Part shown: one piece after another, positions 36,005-52,700 of the stretch | Numbering within the stretch: the first letter of the stretch is position 1 | How the letters are laid out: each line of letters begins with the position of its first letter | Assembly (NCBI GenBank): GCA_964023275.1 | Contig: OZ029921.1 | Coordinates: 32,418,448-32,482,447 of the forward strand | Source: Norana najaformis | Lineage: Eukaryota; Annelida; Clitellata; Crassiclitellata; Hormogastridae | Length of the DNA: 64,000 nucleotides | Direction of reading: 5' to 3' | Notes under the pieces: generated by a model | Told to the model about the DNA's origin: nothing | Databases searched by the model: none | What the model saw: the letters and a program-made list of their open reading frames with translations, nothing else | Position numbers and translations under genes: made by a program

Positions 36005-36901
36005 CTGTGGATGGACTATTAGAACAACAGCAATTGACTTGCTGAAGCTGTAATGCCGGACGAAAACCCTGTGCACTTGAAATCGTAGCGGTGTCACGCC
36101 ACTAGCGTACCAACTACAATTTGTGTTGTGGTGAAATCAGATATGGTGGACTGCTAGCAAACCTTCTGATGCCACGTGCTGCCGATGTGCATAACTTGTG
36201 AAAGCAATCTGGTCTATGGCAGGGAATAAGATTTCTGCGATAGAGTCCTGTCAGGCTGCTTCAATAATTTGGCCTGCGAATGAGTGAAATAGACTTTTTG
36301 TCCTTTTTGTCAGTTCCTAGCAGGTCTGTATGTGCTGATATACTTAAGGTCACTGATCGGTTTGTTGTGGATGTTTCTAGAGAAGTTGTTAATTATTTCA
36401 TTTGTTGTGCTTTTATGGTAAGCAGTCATTTCTAAGAGTTCATGTATTCAAGTTACTTATAAAGTTATTGTACATATGGCTGAAATGCTTAAAACTACAA
36501 TCCCCTCTGACTGGGATTTTCTATTGACTAGGCGATTCTAGTTGTCTTTATGATTCCCCTGTGACTTTGTGAATACCTTCTACTGGCTTCAATTCCTCAT
36601 CTTGTGAAAAACGCCTTTCTTGCCGAAGTTAAACCATTCTGAAAGGCTGCTGGTTTTTATTATACATAGTCTTGTCTTCCATTAGGTCACCAAGTGGCTT
36701 TACAGTCAGCTTGAGCAAAAAATTATGAGTGATGACTTGTGAAAATGTGAAGTCAAGAGATGTTAGTTTTTACTAGTAACCATCAACTGGATTTGGTGCT
36801 GCTGAGATTGAAAATATACTAATAGGTATTTTTGCCAAATAACTTAAACTTGAAATGGAAAATATATATGCATACTGGTATGTTTCACAGTAACCAATAA
36901 A
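36005..36901 (+). other. usp24: USP24 3' UTR with candidate poly(A) signal
   Basis: Non-coding sequence following the USP24 stop codon at 36002-36004. The first canonical AATAAA I see on this strand is at 36896-36901, giving a 3' UTR of about 0.9 kb. The length is typical, but no transcript supports it, and a more distal signal could be used. Confidence 0.5.
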
Positions 36902-37989
36902 TTAGATTAGATTAAATTATAAATCTGACAGTGTTTAAAAGATTATGTGCTCTGTATATTAAGTCATGAAATGTGAAATGAACAAATTTGAAGTAGGAAA
37001 ATAGGCTTCTAGTGAGTTGATAAAACAAAGGTAAAGCAAAAAACAAAAGCATTAAGTACCACAAGTTAATAATTGAATCCTAAGAATATACAAAGATTAG
37101 ATTTGATCAGTTATTATAGACAAAGCTTATATTCAGTTAGCTTGAATTTGATTTTATGCTTGGTAAGCATGTTGCCTGCTGATATTGATTTTAGTTCAGG
37201 AAGTCAGAATTCAAATCTATTTGTAATTGAATAGATTATGAAAGAGTTGCTATTAGATGATGACAAATCTGCAATGATAAAATTTTTATAGTTTGATACG
37301 AAATAATTGCGACTACCATCTGTGCTATTGCAGTATTACTTTAAACCGGTTGGTAGTGTATAAAACAGGGCAGGTCTTTGTACAGCTTAAAACAATTGCC
37401 CGTTATGCCTCAGTCTGATGCAACTGTATGTACATCTGTATGTGGATTGACTACCTGGACTATAAAGGCTATTTTTTATATGGACTTGTCAGTAGGCAAA
37501 TAATTTTGATTACAGATGGAAAACATCTTTGAAATATGAACTGTCATTTTAAAAACATGTAATTATACGTCTTGGTTTTGATAGTCAGAAAGGTGACAGA
37601 CTGAATAGTAGTCAAGGTCGATTAAAAGTCTAAGGCTGAAGAGATGCCCAAGATGAAAGACATTCTTGTTCAACAAGACATTCGTATTCAAAAAGACTTC
37701 CAAGTTCTAGCCGTGTTGGAGAGTTTGGTTGCAGTGCAGCAAGCTGTCATACATGCTTGATGCCAGGTGTTGCCACAGGTGAGTTTATAATTATAAGTGC
37801 CGTGGATCAAAGCCCAGACTAATTCAAGCTCCCCTACTAGGCAGAGCTCCCTTTGTTTAATAGTGATCTAGGAAACACAACAAAGCTGTGTACTGGTGTT
37901 AACTCCACGTTCGTACTTGGCAGTTTAGTGATCTGCTGTTTATACGTCAGCTGAAATGCTGGGCATGAGACCATACTCCTGGAACATCT
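36902..37989. other. Gene-free stretch downstream of USP24
   Basis: No coding frame, RNA gene or repeat family was recognised; AT-rich unique-looking sequence. Confidence 0.5.
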
Positions 37990-38180
37990 GTACACATACT
38001 TTCCTAATTAACTCTGTTCAACATAAATTGTCCGCTTATCCTAGATTGCACCTTTTCAGACCTGTTGGATAGCCATGCACTCGGCACATTTGAGAGGTTG
38101 TTAATAAGGTGCAAATGTGCATTTAGTATATGCATACATACACATATTCGTAAATACATCTATTCATTCATGCATACATT
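37990..38180 (+). mobile_element. CR1-like 3' end with ATAC repeat tail
   Basis: AGACCTGTTGGATAG and CACATTTGAGAGGTTGTTAA match the 3' UTR family at 18090-18300 and 41008-41110 (reversed). A degenerate ATACATACACAT tail runs from about 38137. Confidence 0.5.
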
Positions 38181-39488
38181 ATGATCAACAGAATGTTGAA
38201 CCATTGCTGTTTCCATCATACGTTACCAGCCTTCTTTGTCTTGCTGCATTACCAGGCTGTGAGTAGCACAAAGTTTAACAGGTGCTGTCGGATGCCATCT
38301 TCCAGGTTCAGGTGTGCTTTTGCAGGCCATGCAACTGGTCAGTTCGCACCCCTTGAGGTCAAGATATAGCTCGTATCATGCTGACAGGATCTTGCCAGGC
38401 CTCCCAGCTTGCTGTATGTCCGAATAGCGGCAGTGGTTTTTTATTTTATAATTTGCTTGGTATCTATTAATTGTCATTGTACTTAGGGTTGCCGTTATGT
38501 TATTTAGTTTTTGGGTACGTCCAATGTTGCAAAGGAGTTAGCAGCTTGCTATTAATACACAATGACAGCCCGAAACCCTAACCCGGAAGAGAAACTACTT
38601 CACATAGTTGTTGACTTTTGCCTATCATGGGCCTATGAAATAGTCATCCAGCAGTGAAAACAAATGACTGAATTAAAGAGATAGTGAAGTGAATAGAATA
38701 GACGGATGTCAAAAACACATTCAACTGGTACCCTGGGTCAGCTTGTAGTAGTATAGTCTATTAGTGTACAGTTAAAGTAATACCAGCATTCTTTAAAATA
38801 CTCTGTTGAAATCAATCATTACAGCTGTATTCATGAACACAGTTGATCCCAAGTTCCACATGCCAAATAGACACATGGTATAATTATATAGTAAGCTACT
38901 ATGGTGTAATGAAAATGAGATGATAAGTTTAAATGCTCAGCAATGGACTCAGTTAAACGCTGATGAATTAACTATCCTTGTGATGGCACCGTCAGTGGTA
39001 AATGTACTTCCTCTATACATATTCTGCTTGTGGTAGTACCAGTGGAAGGTATTGCAATTTTTTCAACCTGTTACAAACACTGAGTCTTGGGACTTGCCCG
39101 TGAGACCTAGACAGGTCAGACTGAGACAAGACCAAGACCATCTGTAACCAGTGGTACAGTGAAACCAGTATATTTTGCAAACAAGTCTGTAATCAAAAGT
39201 ACTGTAGAGATTATATAACAAGAATGCCAGATGTCAGTTGTAAAATACATTTACATGTATCAGTGTCCATTCCAAAATTTACCAGTTACCTGATACAATA
39301 AAAAAGAATTTGAGCTTCAGTCAGTCACAATAACAAAAAAGGAAAGATATACAGGAACTAGTTTTTTTTAATCTGTAGTTGGATGGCTTTCTGGAAGATA
39401 AAACTAGAATACTTTGCTCAGTCAAAATATATAAGAATTACATATAGTCTGTTATTTAATAATTACATTGTATTATTTCTAAACTTCT
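38181..39488. other. Gene-free stretch
   Basis: Short open frames only, with no recognisable protein and no obvious repeat. Confidence 0.45.
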
Positions 39489-39665
39489 ATAATCGTAATT
39501 GTAATCCCGAGATTTCTACAGCGCCCAATGAAAGCCACGTCATGGGGACCAGCATATTCACAGGTGCTCAATCGAAACAAAATTGATAGGCAAAAGCATT
39601 CGGTTCCAGGTCAAGATCCAACAGTCGTGCTGAGAGACGCCAGCTTCCTGGTTCGCTAGTATCTA
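39489..39665 (-). mobile_element. CR1-like 3' UTR, (GATTAC)n-tail family, minus strand
   Basis: TAATCGTAATTGTAATCCCG then GAGATTTCTACAGCGCCCAA, followed by CAGCATATTCACAGG and ACAAAATTGATAGGCAAAAG. The same block occurs at 47729-47842 and 58046-58230. The GTAATC units are the element's tandem tail read on the opposite strand. Confidence 0.7.
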
Positions 39666-41007
39666 ATAAGTGTACAAGTAAATAGCAGGCAAAACCCAAC
39701 TATTTGTCGTCAGTGGCAAACGTAAGGCATTTGTTCTATCACATTGCATGCATTTCCTACAGTCTATCAGTCAAGTTTAAACCACCAGCCAGCCGGTACC
39801 TGTTAAAGTTTGGTTTAGCATATTGCATATCCTACAATTTTTCCAAAGGCTTTAAGTATGACTAACTAGGCCTAGCCAAGATTAGAGCTAGAGCACAATT
39901 TCAGCAACCCTTTCTGCTAAATATTTCCTGTTAGAAAATTACACAAGAACAAACGCACCAGATGATGGCTGAACAAAGACATTATCAAATCAGAAGAGGT
40001 TACTTTAAGAAAAAAGTTATCTTGAAGTGATGGAAGTGTTTGAATGCCGACGCTGCCCAGCAGCACAAATCAGTATCTTAACACTGGTACATCAGTATTT
40101 ATTTTCCAGCTGTTTAACTAGTTGGCCCACCATAGGATATTGAAATGGTGGCAACCGATGTACACGAGACCATGTCCGACGATCTGACAAAGACTTGACA
40201 AGACATCTGTCTTGAGCAAAAACTCTTCAGTCTAAAATGTGTTTACAGTTTTAAAATGCATAAAAGTTACACAACATAGAACTTGGCCCTTCTTGGCACT
40301 CCACAATAACCATGTCCTGAGTATCAATTTGAAGTGCCAAGACTGACAAGGCCGAAATCAGGCTGGACACAGAGGTGGGTCAAGGCTATCACAGCAAACA
40401 CACAGAATCATACAAGCAGAGTATTAGAAGAGTTCTTACACAGGAGCTCCTTGGAGTGCTATTTTCTGAAGATTAGCTGCTCTTAAAGAGGTAAATGATA
40501 TGTAGGGATATGTAAAGATATTAAAGACAAAACACTGATTGCCTGTACTCTTGTTCCTCTGAGAACTGATGCATGGCACCAGTGCCGGTACCTGTGGTGC
40601 AGCTGCCTCAGTGCTTTTCCATCTGCTCCTAGTTTTGTCCCACAAAACACTAGATATTGCACTTCTTGATAAATCATCTACAAGTTCTCTGTATGTGTGC
40701 AAATAAATTTATGTAGTGTGTGTTATTTATGTAAGTGCATATGCTCTGTGTGTTGTGAACATTTATATATCACCTTTTTGTGCTGCAAGAGGTCATGACA
40801 TCCATGGTATTTAGATCTGTAATAATCCAAGAATTTTCTATACCAACCAATTAATGGTTGAACTCAGATTGTTTAATCCAAAAATTTTCTATATCACCAT
40901 GTATAAAGTATTTATCAGTTATTTTTCGCTTGCATGCCAAAATCCAGGCCAGTATATTACGAAACCAGAAAGGCACACTGTTGTTATTAGCATACAGCAG
41001 CACAAGT
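39666..41007. other. Gene-free stretch
   Basis: Contains an 88-codon minus-strand open frame (40436-40702) that matches nothing I know. A short TATG repeat begins near 41005. Confidence 0.4.
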
Positions 41008-41400
41008 ATGTATGTATGTATCTAATCTTTTATATAGCGCATTTTAAGAACCTCTCAAAAGCGCTGTGAACATGGCTGCCCAGTTAATTTAAACAAGTAA
41101 GTCTTGACTAACGAAGAGAATGTTTCTTGGGACAAATTCACAGAAATAGAACGAATGTTTATAGGAAAACTATTCCACAGGGAAGGACCCATGCAGGACA
41201 ATGCACGGTGTTGTCGTGCTGATGTACCACAGCGAGGAACCTGTAAATCTCCTCGGGATGAAGAGCGAAGCGACTGACGACCCGGATGGGCACCGACCGG
41301 CACGAACAACTCTCGTATGTATTCAGGAGCGTAGCCAGCCAACGAGGCCCGACCAAAGAGCAGGATCTTGAATTTGATTCTTTCTTCAATTAAACAAGTG
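41008..41400 (-). mobile_element. CR1-like ORF2 C-terminus and 3' UTR, (ATAC)n tail
   Basis: The minus strand gives [11 protein letters not shown] text (41389-41340), then LAGYAPEYIRELFVPVG with HPGRQSLRSSSRGDLQVP, RALSCMGPSLWNSFP and LVKTYLFKLTGQP-CS. The UTR then has CGCTTTTGAGAGGTTCTTAA and a TATGTATGTATG tail at 41005-41020 (+ strand). There is one frameshift near 41340. It is 5'-truncated. Confidence 0.8.
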
Positions 41401-43770
41401 TTACCAGGTTGGGAAGTTTTGTCTTAGGATACAATACAGCACCGATTCAAGGCATCTGTCATTTCACTGCACAATTTTGGCAGAAGAGTTTGGTCTTGTG
41501 AAATTTATTATTGCTGCTAAATACTAAATGCTAAATAAATATATAAAAAGTGTACTGATCATGCAAATTCTGAAATAATAACACTTCAGACAACAGCTTT
41601 TTGATATTATAATATCTGTCTAACAGTTTAAAAAACTATCCTATGACCTTAACAATAACGCATCATTACATAAATGCTGACTGTACCAGTTTATTTCAGC
41701 GTCAGTTTATAATGCCTGCAATATTTGTTCAAACACAAACATATTACTCCAGTTTATAATGCCTATAATATTTGTTCAAACACAAACATATTACTCCTCA
41801 GTGGTATAGTAATGATACACAAATGCCTACATGTTACTCTATAATGTGCCTTCCTCAACCTGCACTGTCATTTAAGTGTTAAATTATACCTATAGAAGCA
41901 GTCTTAAGAACTGTTCTTCATTTACCCAAACAAGTTGCTGAACACCTGTACAACAAACAAGCCACTGGGTAATAAATGATGAAAAACATTCAAAAACTTA
42001 ACCTGATATGAAAATTATCACAGACTGCAGCAAGTGAGGCATCTTTAGCTTAAAATGCCAAGGAATTGCACCTTTCTCAAAAGTACATATGTACATCGTG
42101 ATACACTCAAAGTTATTTCGGCTAACAGGAGACACTAAATTAAGTGGCTAAAATGCTTACAGACATATGCCACCTGGTGTCTGCACATTTAATGCTGCCT
42201 ACTGTCAGATTGTTACATACTGGAACTACAAAGACCACAACAATGCCTGGCTGTAGCCTACAATGAATGCACCATTACTATACAGCTGATTATCTACTAG
42301 TGTTCTAGTTCAACTTCTGTTGCTGTTTGCAGATGTTACAGTTAATAATGCTTAAAATTTTTGCACTATATATGAAGCAAAAAACTGAAAGCCACTCCAT
42401 GCTGCTAATTATGTGCAATTTTATGTCTAGCACCATTTCTAAAAAACCGAGCCAGGTTGCTGCAAAGACCAAATCAACTGCCATAACCTATATGCAAATA
42501 CAAAACCAGTTATTTCTTAAATGTGTCCAATTAAAACTCAGCTATTGTCTAATTCCTGGGATTTCGAATTAAAACATAAACTAGTTTTTTTATAATAAAC
42601 AACTGTTTGAAAGAAAGTCATGAATATCTAATCACACAAGGATAATTTATTTTAATTTTTAAGTCAATATTCCTAATGTCAATAAATCAAACTAAGCTGC
42701 ATATTCAAAAGAAACAGGTAACTTGAACAACTGGAAATTCTAAAAATGTTTTCACAGACTGATTCAATTGTTGATTCTGTAAATTTCATGCTTACCAAGG
42801 ATACAAAACTTAAACAAATCACGAAAACGCTGCACAGTGCACCGCGAATAATTTCATGAACCATTACATATTTTACAAAGCAACAGCAACGTATCTAATA
42901 TACATTACAAATATATTTCATAATTACAAATATATTTCATAATTACAAATATATTTCATAATAAATTACAATTAGTGCAGTAAAAACGTGTAAAAAATTA
43001 AAGGCATGTTTTACAAAGCACTGCAAGCTTTGTGCCCATCTGGTGAAAACTCGTCTCTTTCTTGATCGCCAAAACCTAACATGCCACATACAACTGGCAA
43101 CAGTAAGCCATTAAACAAGGGCACATCAACACTCAACATAACACTCACAATATTTAAATGATACAATGCCATGCCTGTTCAACAGTAAAAATGTTCTTTA
43201 TAACTCATGTTGCAATGAAAGCAGACAATTTACCTTAAGATACTTCACAGCAAAATCCTAATTGCAAATGAATCTTAACAGAATAACATGTTGAGCATAA
43301 ACTGTTATGGACAATCTGGCTCTGTCTTAGCAGAGGGCTCGTTAAAAAACAATGAAATATATTACTCTAGTCAGTGCTGCTAACTTGCTGTGAAAGCGTC
43401 TGGTGAATTTACGTCTATCTTTCATGATGGATTGTTGGAAGTATTTGGAACAAAATAAAAAGAACACCTTAACTCTACAGTAACAAATTATAAAATAATC
43501 GTAACAAATATAAGAAATATTCAGCAGCATTCCTCAATATGTACATAACAAAGAAAATCAAAAGCTGATAAGCAACCATCTAGGAATAACCAAGTGAGTC
43601 ACTCCATTTGCAAATGTTTCTCCTCCAGAAGTTTAAATAATTTTTAAAATCCTCAGTGCCATAACACCAGACAAATCACTTAAATTTCAAATAATCAGGA
43701 CCTAAACATCTACTACGTTCCAATTTGTTATTTAAACTAACTTGGAAAAAGTTGTTAATTTCATTTGTTC
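41401..43770. other. Gene-free stretch with two tandem duplications
   Basis: No gene was recognised. A 47-bp unit occurs twice at 41703-41749 and 41750-41796 (CAGTTTATAATGCCT-AATA and TTGTTCAAACACAAACATAT). A 19-bp unit TTACAAATATATTTCATAA occurs about three times at 42905-42965. Confidence 0.7.
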
Positions 43771-43772
43771 AC

Positions 43773-43778
43773 TTTATT
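43773..43778 (-). terminator. Candidate poly(A) signal of AK3
   Basis: AATAAA on the minus strand about 210 nt beyond the AK3 stop codon. Its use is unproven. Confidence 0.4.
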
Positions 43779-43989
43779 TCAGTACAAATACAGTTACAGC
43801 AATATACACAAAAGCCCTTTACAAAGAAAATTACTTGGACAGACGCTTAAAATTAAATTTTTCAGAATATGCTACGTCTGACTGGGTTAGAATAATAAAT
43901 ATAAACAAATGGAAAAAACAAAACCCATTAGGAACAAATCAAAACCCAGGTTTCGACAAAAAGAAGGAGCCGTACATCTGTCACACTTT

Positions 43990-47543
<3,554 letters not shown>

Positions 47544-47660
47544 GCTTTCACCTAATGCAACCTCGTCGCCGAAAAACTACACCACCCCAACGCCCATAAC
47601 CGATGCTCTTGCCACTTCCTGTCGTCAACTGGATTGGGCAACACAGACCAAAATGAACAT
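47544..47660 (-). promoter_or_regulatory. Likely AK3 promoter / 5' UTR
   Basis: Sequence immediately upstream of the AK3 start is GC-richer than its surroundings. On the minus strand it has CCAATCCAGTTG and CAGGAAGTGGC, a CCAAT box and an ETS-type GGAA core; such sites are common in promoters of mitochondrial-protein genes. No TATA box is seen. Placement is inferred from position and motifs only. Confidence 0.35.
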
Positions 47661-47728
47661 TAGACTTATCAGTTGTTATGCAATGCTTTATATTGACTGA
47701 TTATTTTTTACTACTACGGCTACTACTA

Positions 47729-47842
47729 CTAATCGTAATCGAAATTCCGAGATTTCTACACGGCCCAACGAAAGCCGCGCCGCGGGGAACCAGCTTATTC
47801 ACAGGCGATAGTCAAAACAAAATCGATAGGCAAAAGGGTCCA
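47729..47842 (-). mobile_element. CR1-like 3' UTR, (GATTAC)n-tail family
   Basis: CTAATCGTAATCGAAATTCC then GAGATTTCTACACGGCCCAA, CAGCTTATTCACAGGCG and AAATCGATAGGCAAAAGGGT. It is the same block as 39489-39665 and 58046-58230. It abuts the tail of another LINE at 47843, so one inserted into or beside the other. Confidence 0.7.
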
Positions 47843-49250
47843 GCTCCAGGTCTAATCTAATCTAAAAACTTCTATAGCGCCACTATAATAATGCTCGAGG
47901 CATCAGTCGATGGTCGCTGCTAAACAAAATCATTGTCCAAGCCAGAATTAAATCGACGGAAACCCGACTGCATGGTGAGGGGGCAATAGAGAGTTACTGT
48001 AGATTCAAGGTAAGGCGTTATTTAAAGAAAAACTACTCTTTCAACCATTTTCGATATGTAAGAGAGGTTTGAAATCGGTCGGTCATTAGCCATGATAGAA
48101 GGATGAAAGCCAGGGCGTTTGACAGACGGAAGCACAATGACCCGTTTTTCGGAAGCTTCGAAGTTTACCCTCAGCCATACAAGTCGAACATAACAAATAG
48201 AAAAACGGTAGTGAAAATCATCAATAAAATCTTTCATAAATAAAAGGCGGTAATGTGTCAAGTTCGCAGACTTGGCAGGTGAGTCCAATAACTGGCGACG
48301 AAGGTAATCAACAGAAAACGGTTTCCAACTCAACAGCCGGGAGTCCGTCGGAAGGAAAGATGGCGGCGAAGATCATTCAGTAGAGCGACGATGGGTGATC
48401 ATATAGCTTGATCACGCTTTGATCATATAGTAATGCTACACTAAGCCACCTTGTCACGCATGTAATCCATATAGTTAGTGGCTTAGTGGACAGTCCATAA
48501 GTACGTAACCGACCGAGGATGCGAGAGAGAGAAGACCATAGGCGACGCGGATTTCCACTCTCTCGCTCTATCAGCGACTCCCAGTAGCGCATCTCCCTGG
48601 TACGAAATTCGGAAAATGTATTCTTCGCAGATAGTAAATCCAGCTAATGCGGTCATCAGCATTCCGTGTAAGTCGAAAACGCCGCTCAAGACGTCTAACA
48701 TTTCGACGAAGGGCAGGGCATTCACGGTCGAAGCAGAGGACAAGCGGCCTTCGACGAATCATCACAGATCGAAAACGGGAGATGGTTCTCGACTAATTCG
48801 CGTTTCATAAGTTCACAGATGGCACTGATCTCCTCTGTGGAGCAGCCAGCTAAGCCTGAGAGGTGTCCACATAAGGGATAATTCTGAAGGCCAGTTCGAG
48901 AGGCAGCCCGGTCCAAGTTTCCCCAGCCACGCATGTGTTGTAGAACATAGGTGGCTTGAGACTGAAGATAAGGAAGTGTGAACCGTATCAGAATATGGTC
49001 TAACCCTGAGACCGGAAGACAGGCAACGGAGGACAAGCAAAACGAAAAAGATGAAACTCCAGCCCTGACGGCATCAAAAAATTTCTATAGGCGACAGAAA
49101 CAGACAGCGAATTCGAGAACCTTGGATCAGCGATCGAGAAAGACCAGGAACCAGTACCATTCTAGTTTGGCACACAGCAAAGGTCAGAGCAAACAAAGAG
49201 CGAGTGCAATATTTGTGAATCAGATTTTAAGCAAAGATGAAAGATAAGTT
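47843..49250 (-). mobile_element. CR1-like LINE fragment: endonuclease end, linker, RT start, 3' UTR
   Basis: Reading the minus strand downward: 49040-48830 ends the endonuclease region (SDHILIRFTLPYLQ-like text after VACLPVSG). Next comes the linker with RECPALRRNVRRLERRFRLT near 48740-48650 and YWESLIERESGNPRRLWSSL near 48590-48530. The RT start KRPGFHPSIMANDRPISNLS is near 48110-48050. The element then jumps to the 3' UTR (47930-47860, GCGACCATCGACTGATGCCT) and a TTAGATTAGA tail near 47843-47855. The central RT is missing and the frames are broken. It lies between the AK3 start and the last kynureninase exon found. Confidence 0.75.
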
Positions 49251-49356
49251 GGTTGCAAATGTGTGAACCCGATTAAGATAGTTTGTCGTCACAGAAATCG
49301 ATTCGAACGAGATCTCTTTGAACAGAAATCTGGTTCTCTGTTAGATGGAATGTTAC

Positions 49357-49400
49357 GAAAACACTGCATCCATAGCGTTTGCGATGTTTGCAATGCTGTC
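49357..49400 (-). CDS. Candidate ninth kynureninase exon (weak)
   Basis: Between an acceptor (ACACACCAG) and a donor (GTAACA) the minus strand reads DSIANIANAMDAVF in the phase left open by exon 49704-49789. The A-M-A-V spacing resembles the family's next helix (A-M-AL), but the rest does not match clearly and no following exon was found. It could be chance. Confidence 0.2.
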
Positions 49401-49703
49401 CTGGTGTGTTCTTATTAGCCACATGGGTTACTGGTTAGTAGGTGGCACACTTGTGAGCTAAAAATCAACAAAAACATTCCAGTTTTAGGTCAGTTAAAAG
49501 TTTCTTGAAAGGGACAGCTTCAAATGTCTTGATTGTCGCAATTCAAGTCCACAATCTCTAGTAACTAATGTCAGCCTAACTGATCGAAATAGAAGCCAAA
49601 ATCCCGGAATCAAATGAAAAAAATTATTAGAAAATATCTGTAAATGCGACATCGTGCAGGCAAATAATGACAATGATTTGCCAACATCTTCTGCTTTGCT
49701 GAC

Positions 49704-52700
49704 CTGTAGACCTCCTTGGAGAGCAGCAGCCAGGAGACCAGACGGATTGGAGGCGCGATAACCTTGCCGACCAGGATACAGATCCAACTCTGCAAACAGT
49801 CCGTATCAATCAGAAGTTAGAAATTTCGTAAATTAAACTCATCTCAACTGGTCGTTACATCTTAACGATTTTAACATGTAAAGTTTTATCACTGTAGATT
49901 ATATCGTGTGTTGTGTCATCATATCTGTACACAACTATTTACGCCGCATTTTCATATAGTCCCACTATCTAGTGACATCACTGGTGCATTCAGAACTTGC
50001 CCGAGGTCCCTATACACGGTGACATTATTAGAGAAGAAAAGTGCATATGTATCCTTCGTTCTACAAGGCGAAAGCTGAAATACCGAGCCACCGTGACGCC
50101 CTGTGTAAACTGAAACTTAGTTCAATGGCCGCGAAAACCAATTCGTCTGCTTTGCAGTTTCTGTTGACTCCTTTTCTTCGCTCTTAATTCTCCACCCGAT
50201 GCAGTTCGCAGCAGCAAATAGTTAGGCGGTCAAAGAATTCCTACTTCGCCTGGTTCAACTTCGGCACTGGTAGAGCAGTTTCGACTCCTTTCCATTTAAT
50301 TAGACTGAATCATTTGATTCTAAATACGTAGCTGAAACCTAGTCAGTTAGTAATTTACATTTTACGACTCAAAGGAGTGTTTTAGTTGATCGACTAAAAA
50401 GGAAGTTTATGCCACTCAGTCTCACTATTGTCCATCTCGAATCGTGTTTCGAATCGATGTCCCCACCATCCGGTCAGTTTCGGAAGGTCAGTGTGAGCAT
50501 GTCGTTCGTGGATGAAGATGCCGGCCATTCCACCTGCGCTGGATGACATGTACTGGAAAAGCACAAGACTAAAACTGCACTTGCTATCTGCCTTCTAAAT
50601 ATACAGAGTGCGTGAAAGTATTGCTCTTCCTTCGCCCTTCTCTGTTAAGATTAGACCAACAATGTTGGTACAGTTTGTGGCTTCATTCCACCAACGGTGC
50701 AGAGGTCAGGATCAGTTCATCTCCTTGACGACGACGCGTTATAATTGGCGAACATGTTGGCTAAGTAGATATGCAAGAATTCATCGTGTCATACGTAGCG
50801 TAATATTTAGAAAATATTTTCAAAACATATAACGGAAACGCTGACATAACAAGAACCTGTTCTACTTAAGGAAAAAATACACTGCTCTATGCGTTCATAT
50901 GTATGAATGTCTGACTCAGTACATACATACTGTACATAGCATACATACAAAATCATACATACATACATATATACATACATACATGCAGAGTAGATATGCA
51001 AGAACACATATGGATATTAATAAACTTATTCTGAATCCTTCTAAAACTGAATTTCTTCTCCTAGGTACAAGCCAGCAACTCCGTAAATTTGATTGCCTTA
51101 GGTCTAATCACTTGGGTGGCTTACTTGTTATTCCACTGAATGCGCACGTGTTTGATTCCACTGTGTCATTTTCTAAACCATGTTCAGGCTCTATGCAAAT
51201 CTGCTCAATTTCACATCCGATAAAACCGAAAAACCGGTTTTTTTGTCTCAAGCCAACTCGCTAATGCATTGGTTTCCAGCAGACTTGACTACTCTAAGTC
51301 ATTTCTTATTTGCGTCACTACACAAGATCCGCACAAACTACAAATCGTTCAAAACTCCCTCGCCAGAGCCATCACAAAGACCCCTAAATATCAGCATATT
51401 AAACCAATATTTATATTCACTCTACTGCCTGTCCATTGAACAAAAAATTCATTTCAAAAATTCATTTTATAATTCACAAAGTACTACATTTATATCAGCC
51501 AACCTATTAACGTTTCATGCTCATCCCTCACTCTAACATATATTGCACTCGATCAATGGACATTGTGACTCTTGCTCTGCCCCGTAACCGATCAGTGTTG
51601 GCCCTCGAGCCGCCTCAGTGGCTGGTGCAAAACTTTTGAATTTGCTGCTCAGTCCCGTTCGTTCTAGCAATTCTTGAATGTCATTCCGATCTAAACTAAA
51701 GACGCGTCTCTTTCAACTTGCTTACCCACCGTAGCCCGGCTTCTGGTCTCTCTGACCTATCGGAATTCGACCCGGCTTCAACGGATTATGATTTTGATTG
51801 TGATTTCACTTGAAGCGACCATCGACTGATGCCTTGGGCATTGTGAAAACGGCGCCATAGAAGTTTTAGATTACATCAGATGCATATTTAAGCACAAAAT
51901 GGGCTTAGGCAGCTTTGCATGTTATTTTCTTGCATGTTATTTGGAAAGGCATTGACAAGAAAGATTCATTTTGGTATTAAAATGTTATTGTGTTCTACTG
52001 AAATGGATTGAAATGGTTTTTGTCGAATTATGTCAATCGGTCTGAGGTTTCTGAGTTTTCCTTTGTCAGCAGCTGATGTACTTCACTGCTGCCTCTGATT
52101 ATTATTGCTCAAAAGCTTCTTCTATTTCTATCGAAGAAAATCACACACTGAACAAAAGTACGAAGCTCTTAGTTTAGTGCATCTCCAACGCCGTCTTCCG
52201 CCTGATTTTGTTACATCATTTTATGCCTTAACGACAGACGTGGACTAAATATGCATCGCTGTCCGCAACTTCAACTCATGTGTGTGATTGCCGGACATCA
52301 AGAGGAATAAACGAGGCTATCATATAAATAATTAATCAATCAAACGATCGATCGATTAGTAAATCAATACAAATGAAGATGTACACATGTGTTCATGAAA
52401 GTAGGAGATAGACAATGGCGCTAATCCAGAAATAGTACCTTGTAGGTGCACCAACAAGCAAAGTCCACATTCCAGTCATGCATGAATAATTCGATGTTAC
52501 CTACAGCATGCGCCAGATCAAAACCAACAAAGCAACCCTGAAAAATACAGATCATTTTGTCTTTTTATATAAGACGGTTTCAATGACTAAGTAACTGAAA
52601 TCACAATTAAACTAAATGTGTCAAAACACACGTATGTCTTTGAGGGCTAGCACTTGCAGCAACGCAAATAAATGACAGTTTAGAGGACCCAAAACTGTGT

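Noticed and set aside
40436-40702. 88-codon minus-strand open frame
   Set aside because: No recognisable domain, no splice or start context; length is compatible with chance in this region.
50899-51000. Tyr/His/Thr-rich open frames over ATAC repeats (also 55206-55493, 56645-57167)
   Set aside because: Microsatellites with units not divisible by three lack stops in several frames; these are repeat artefacts.
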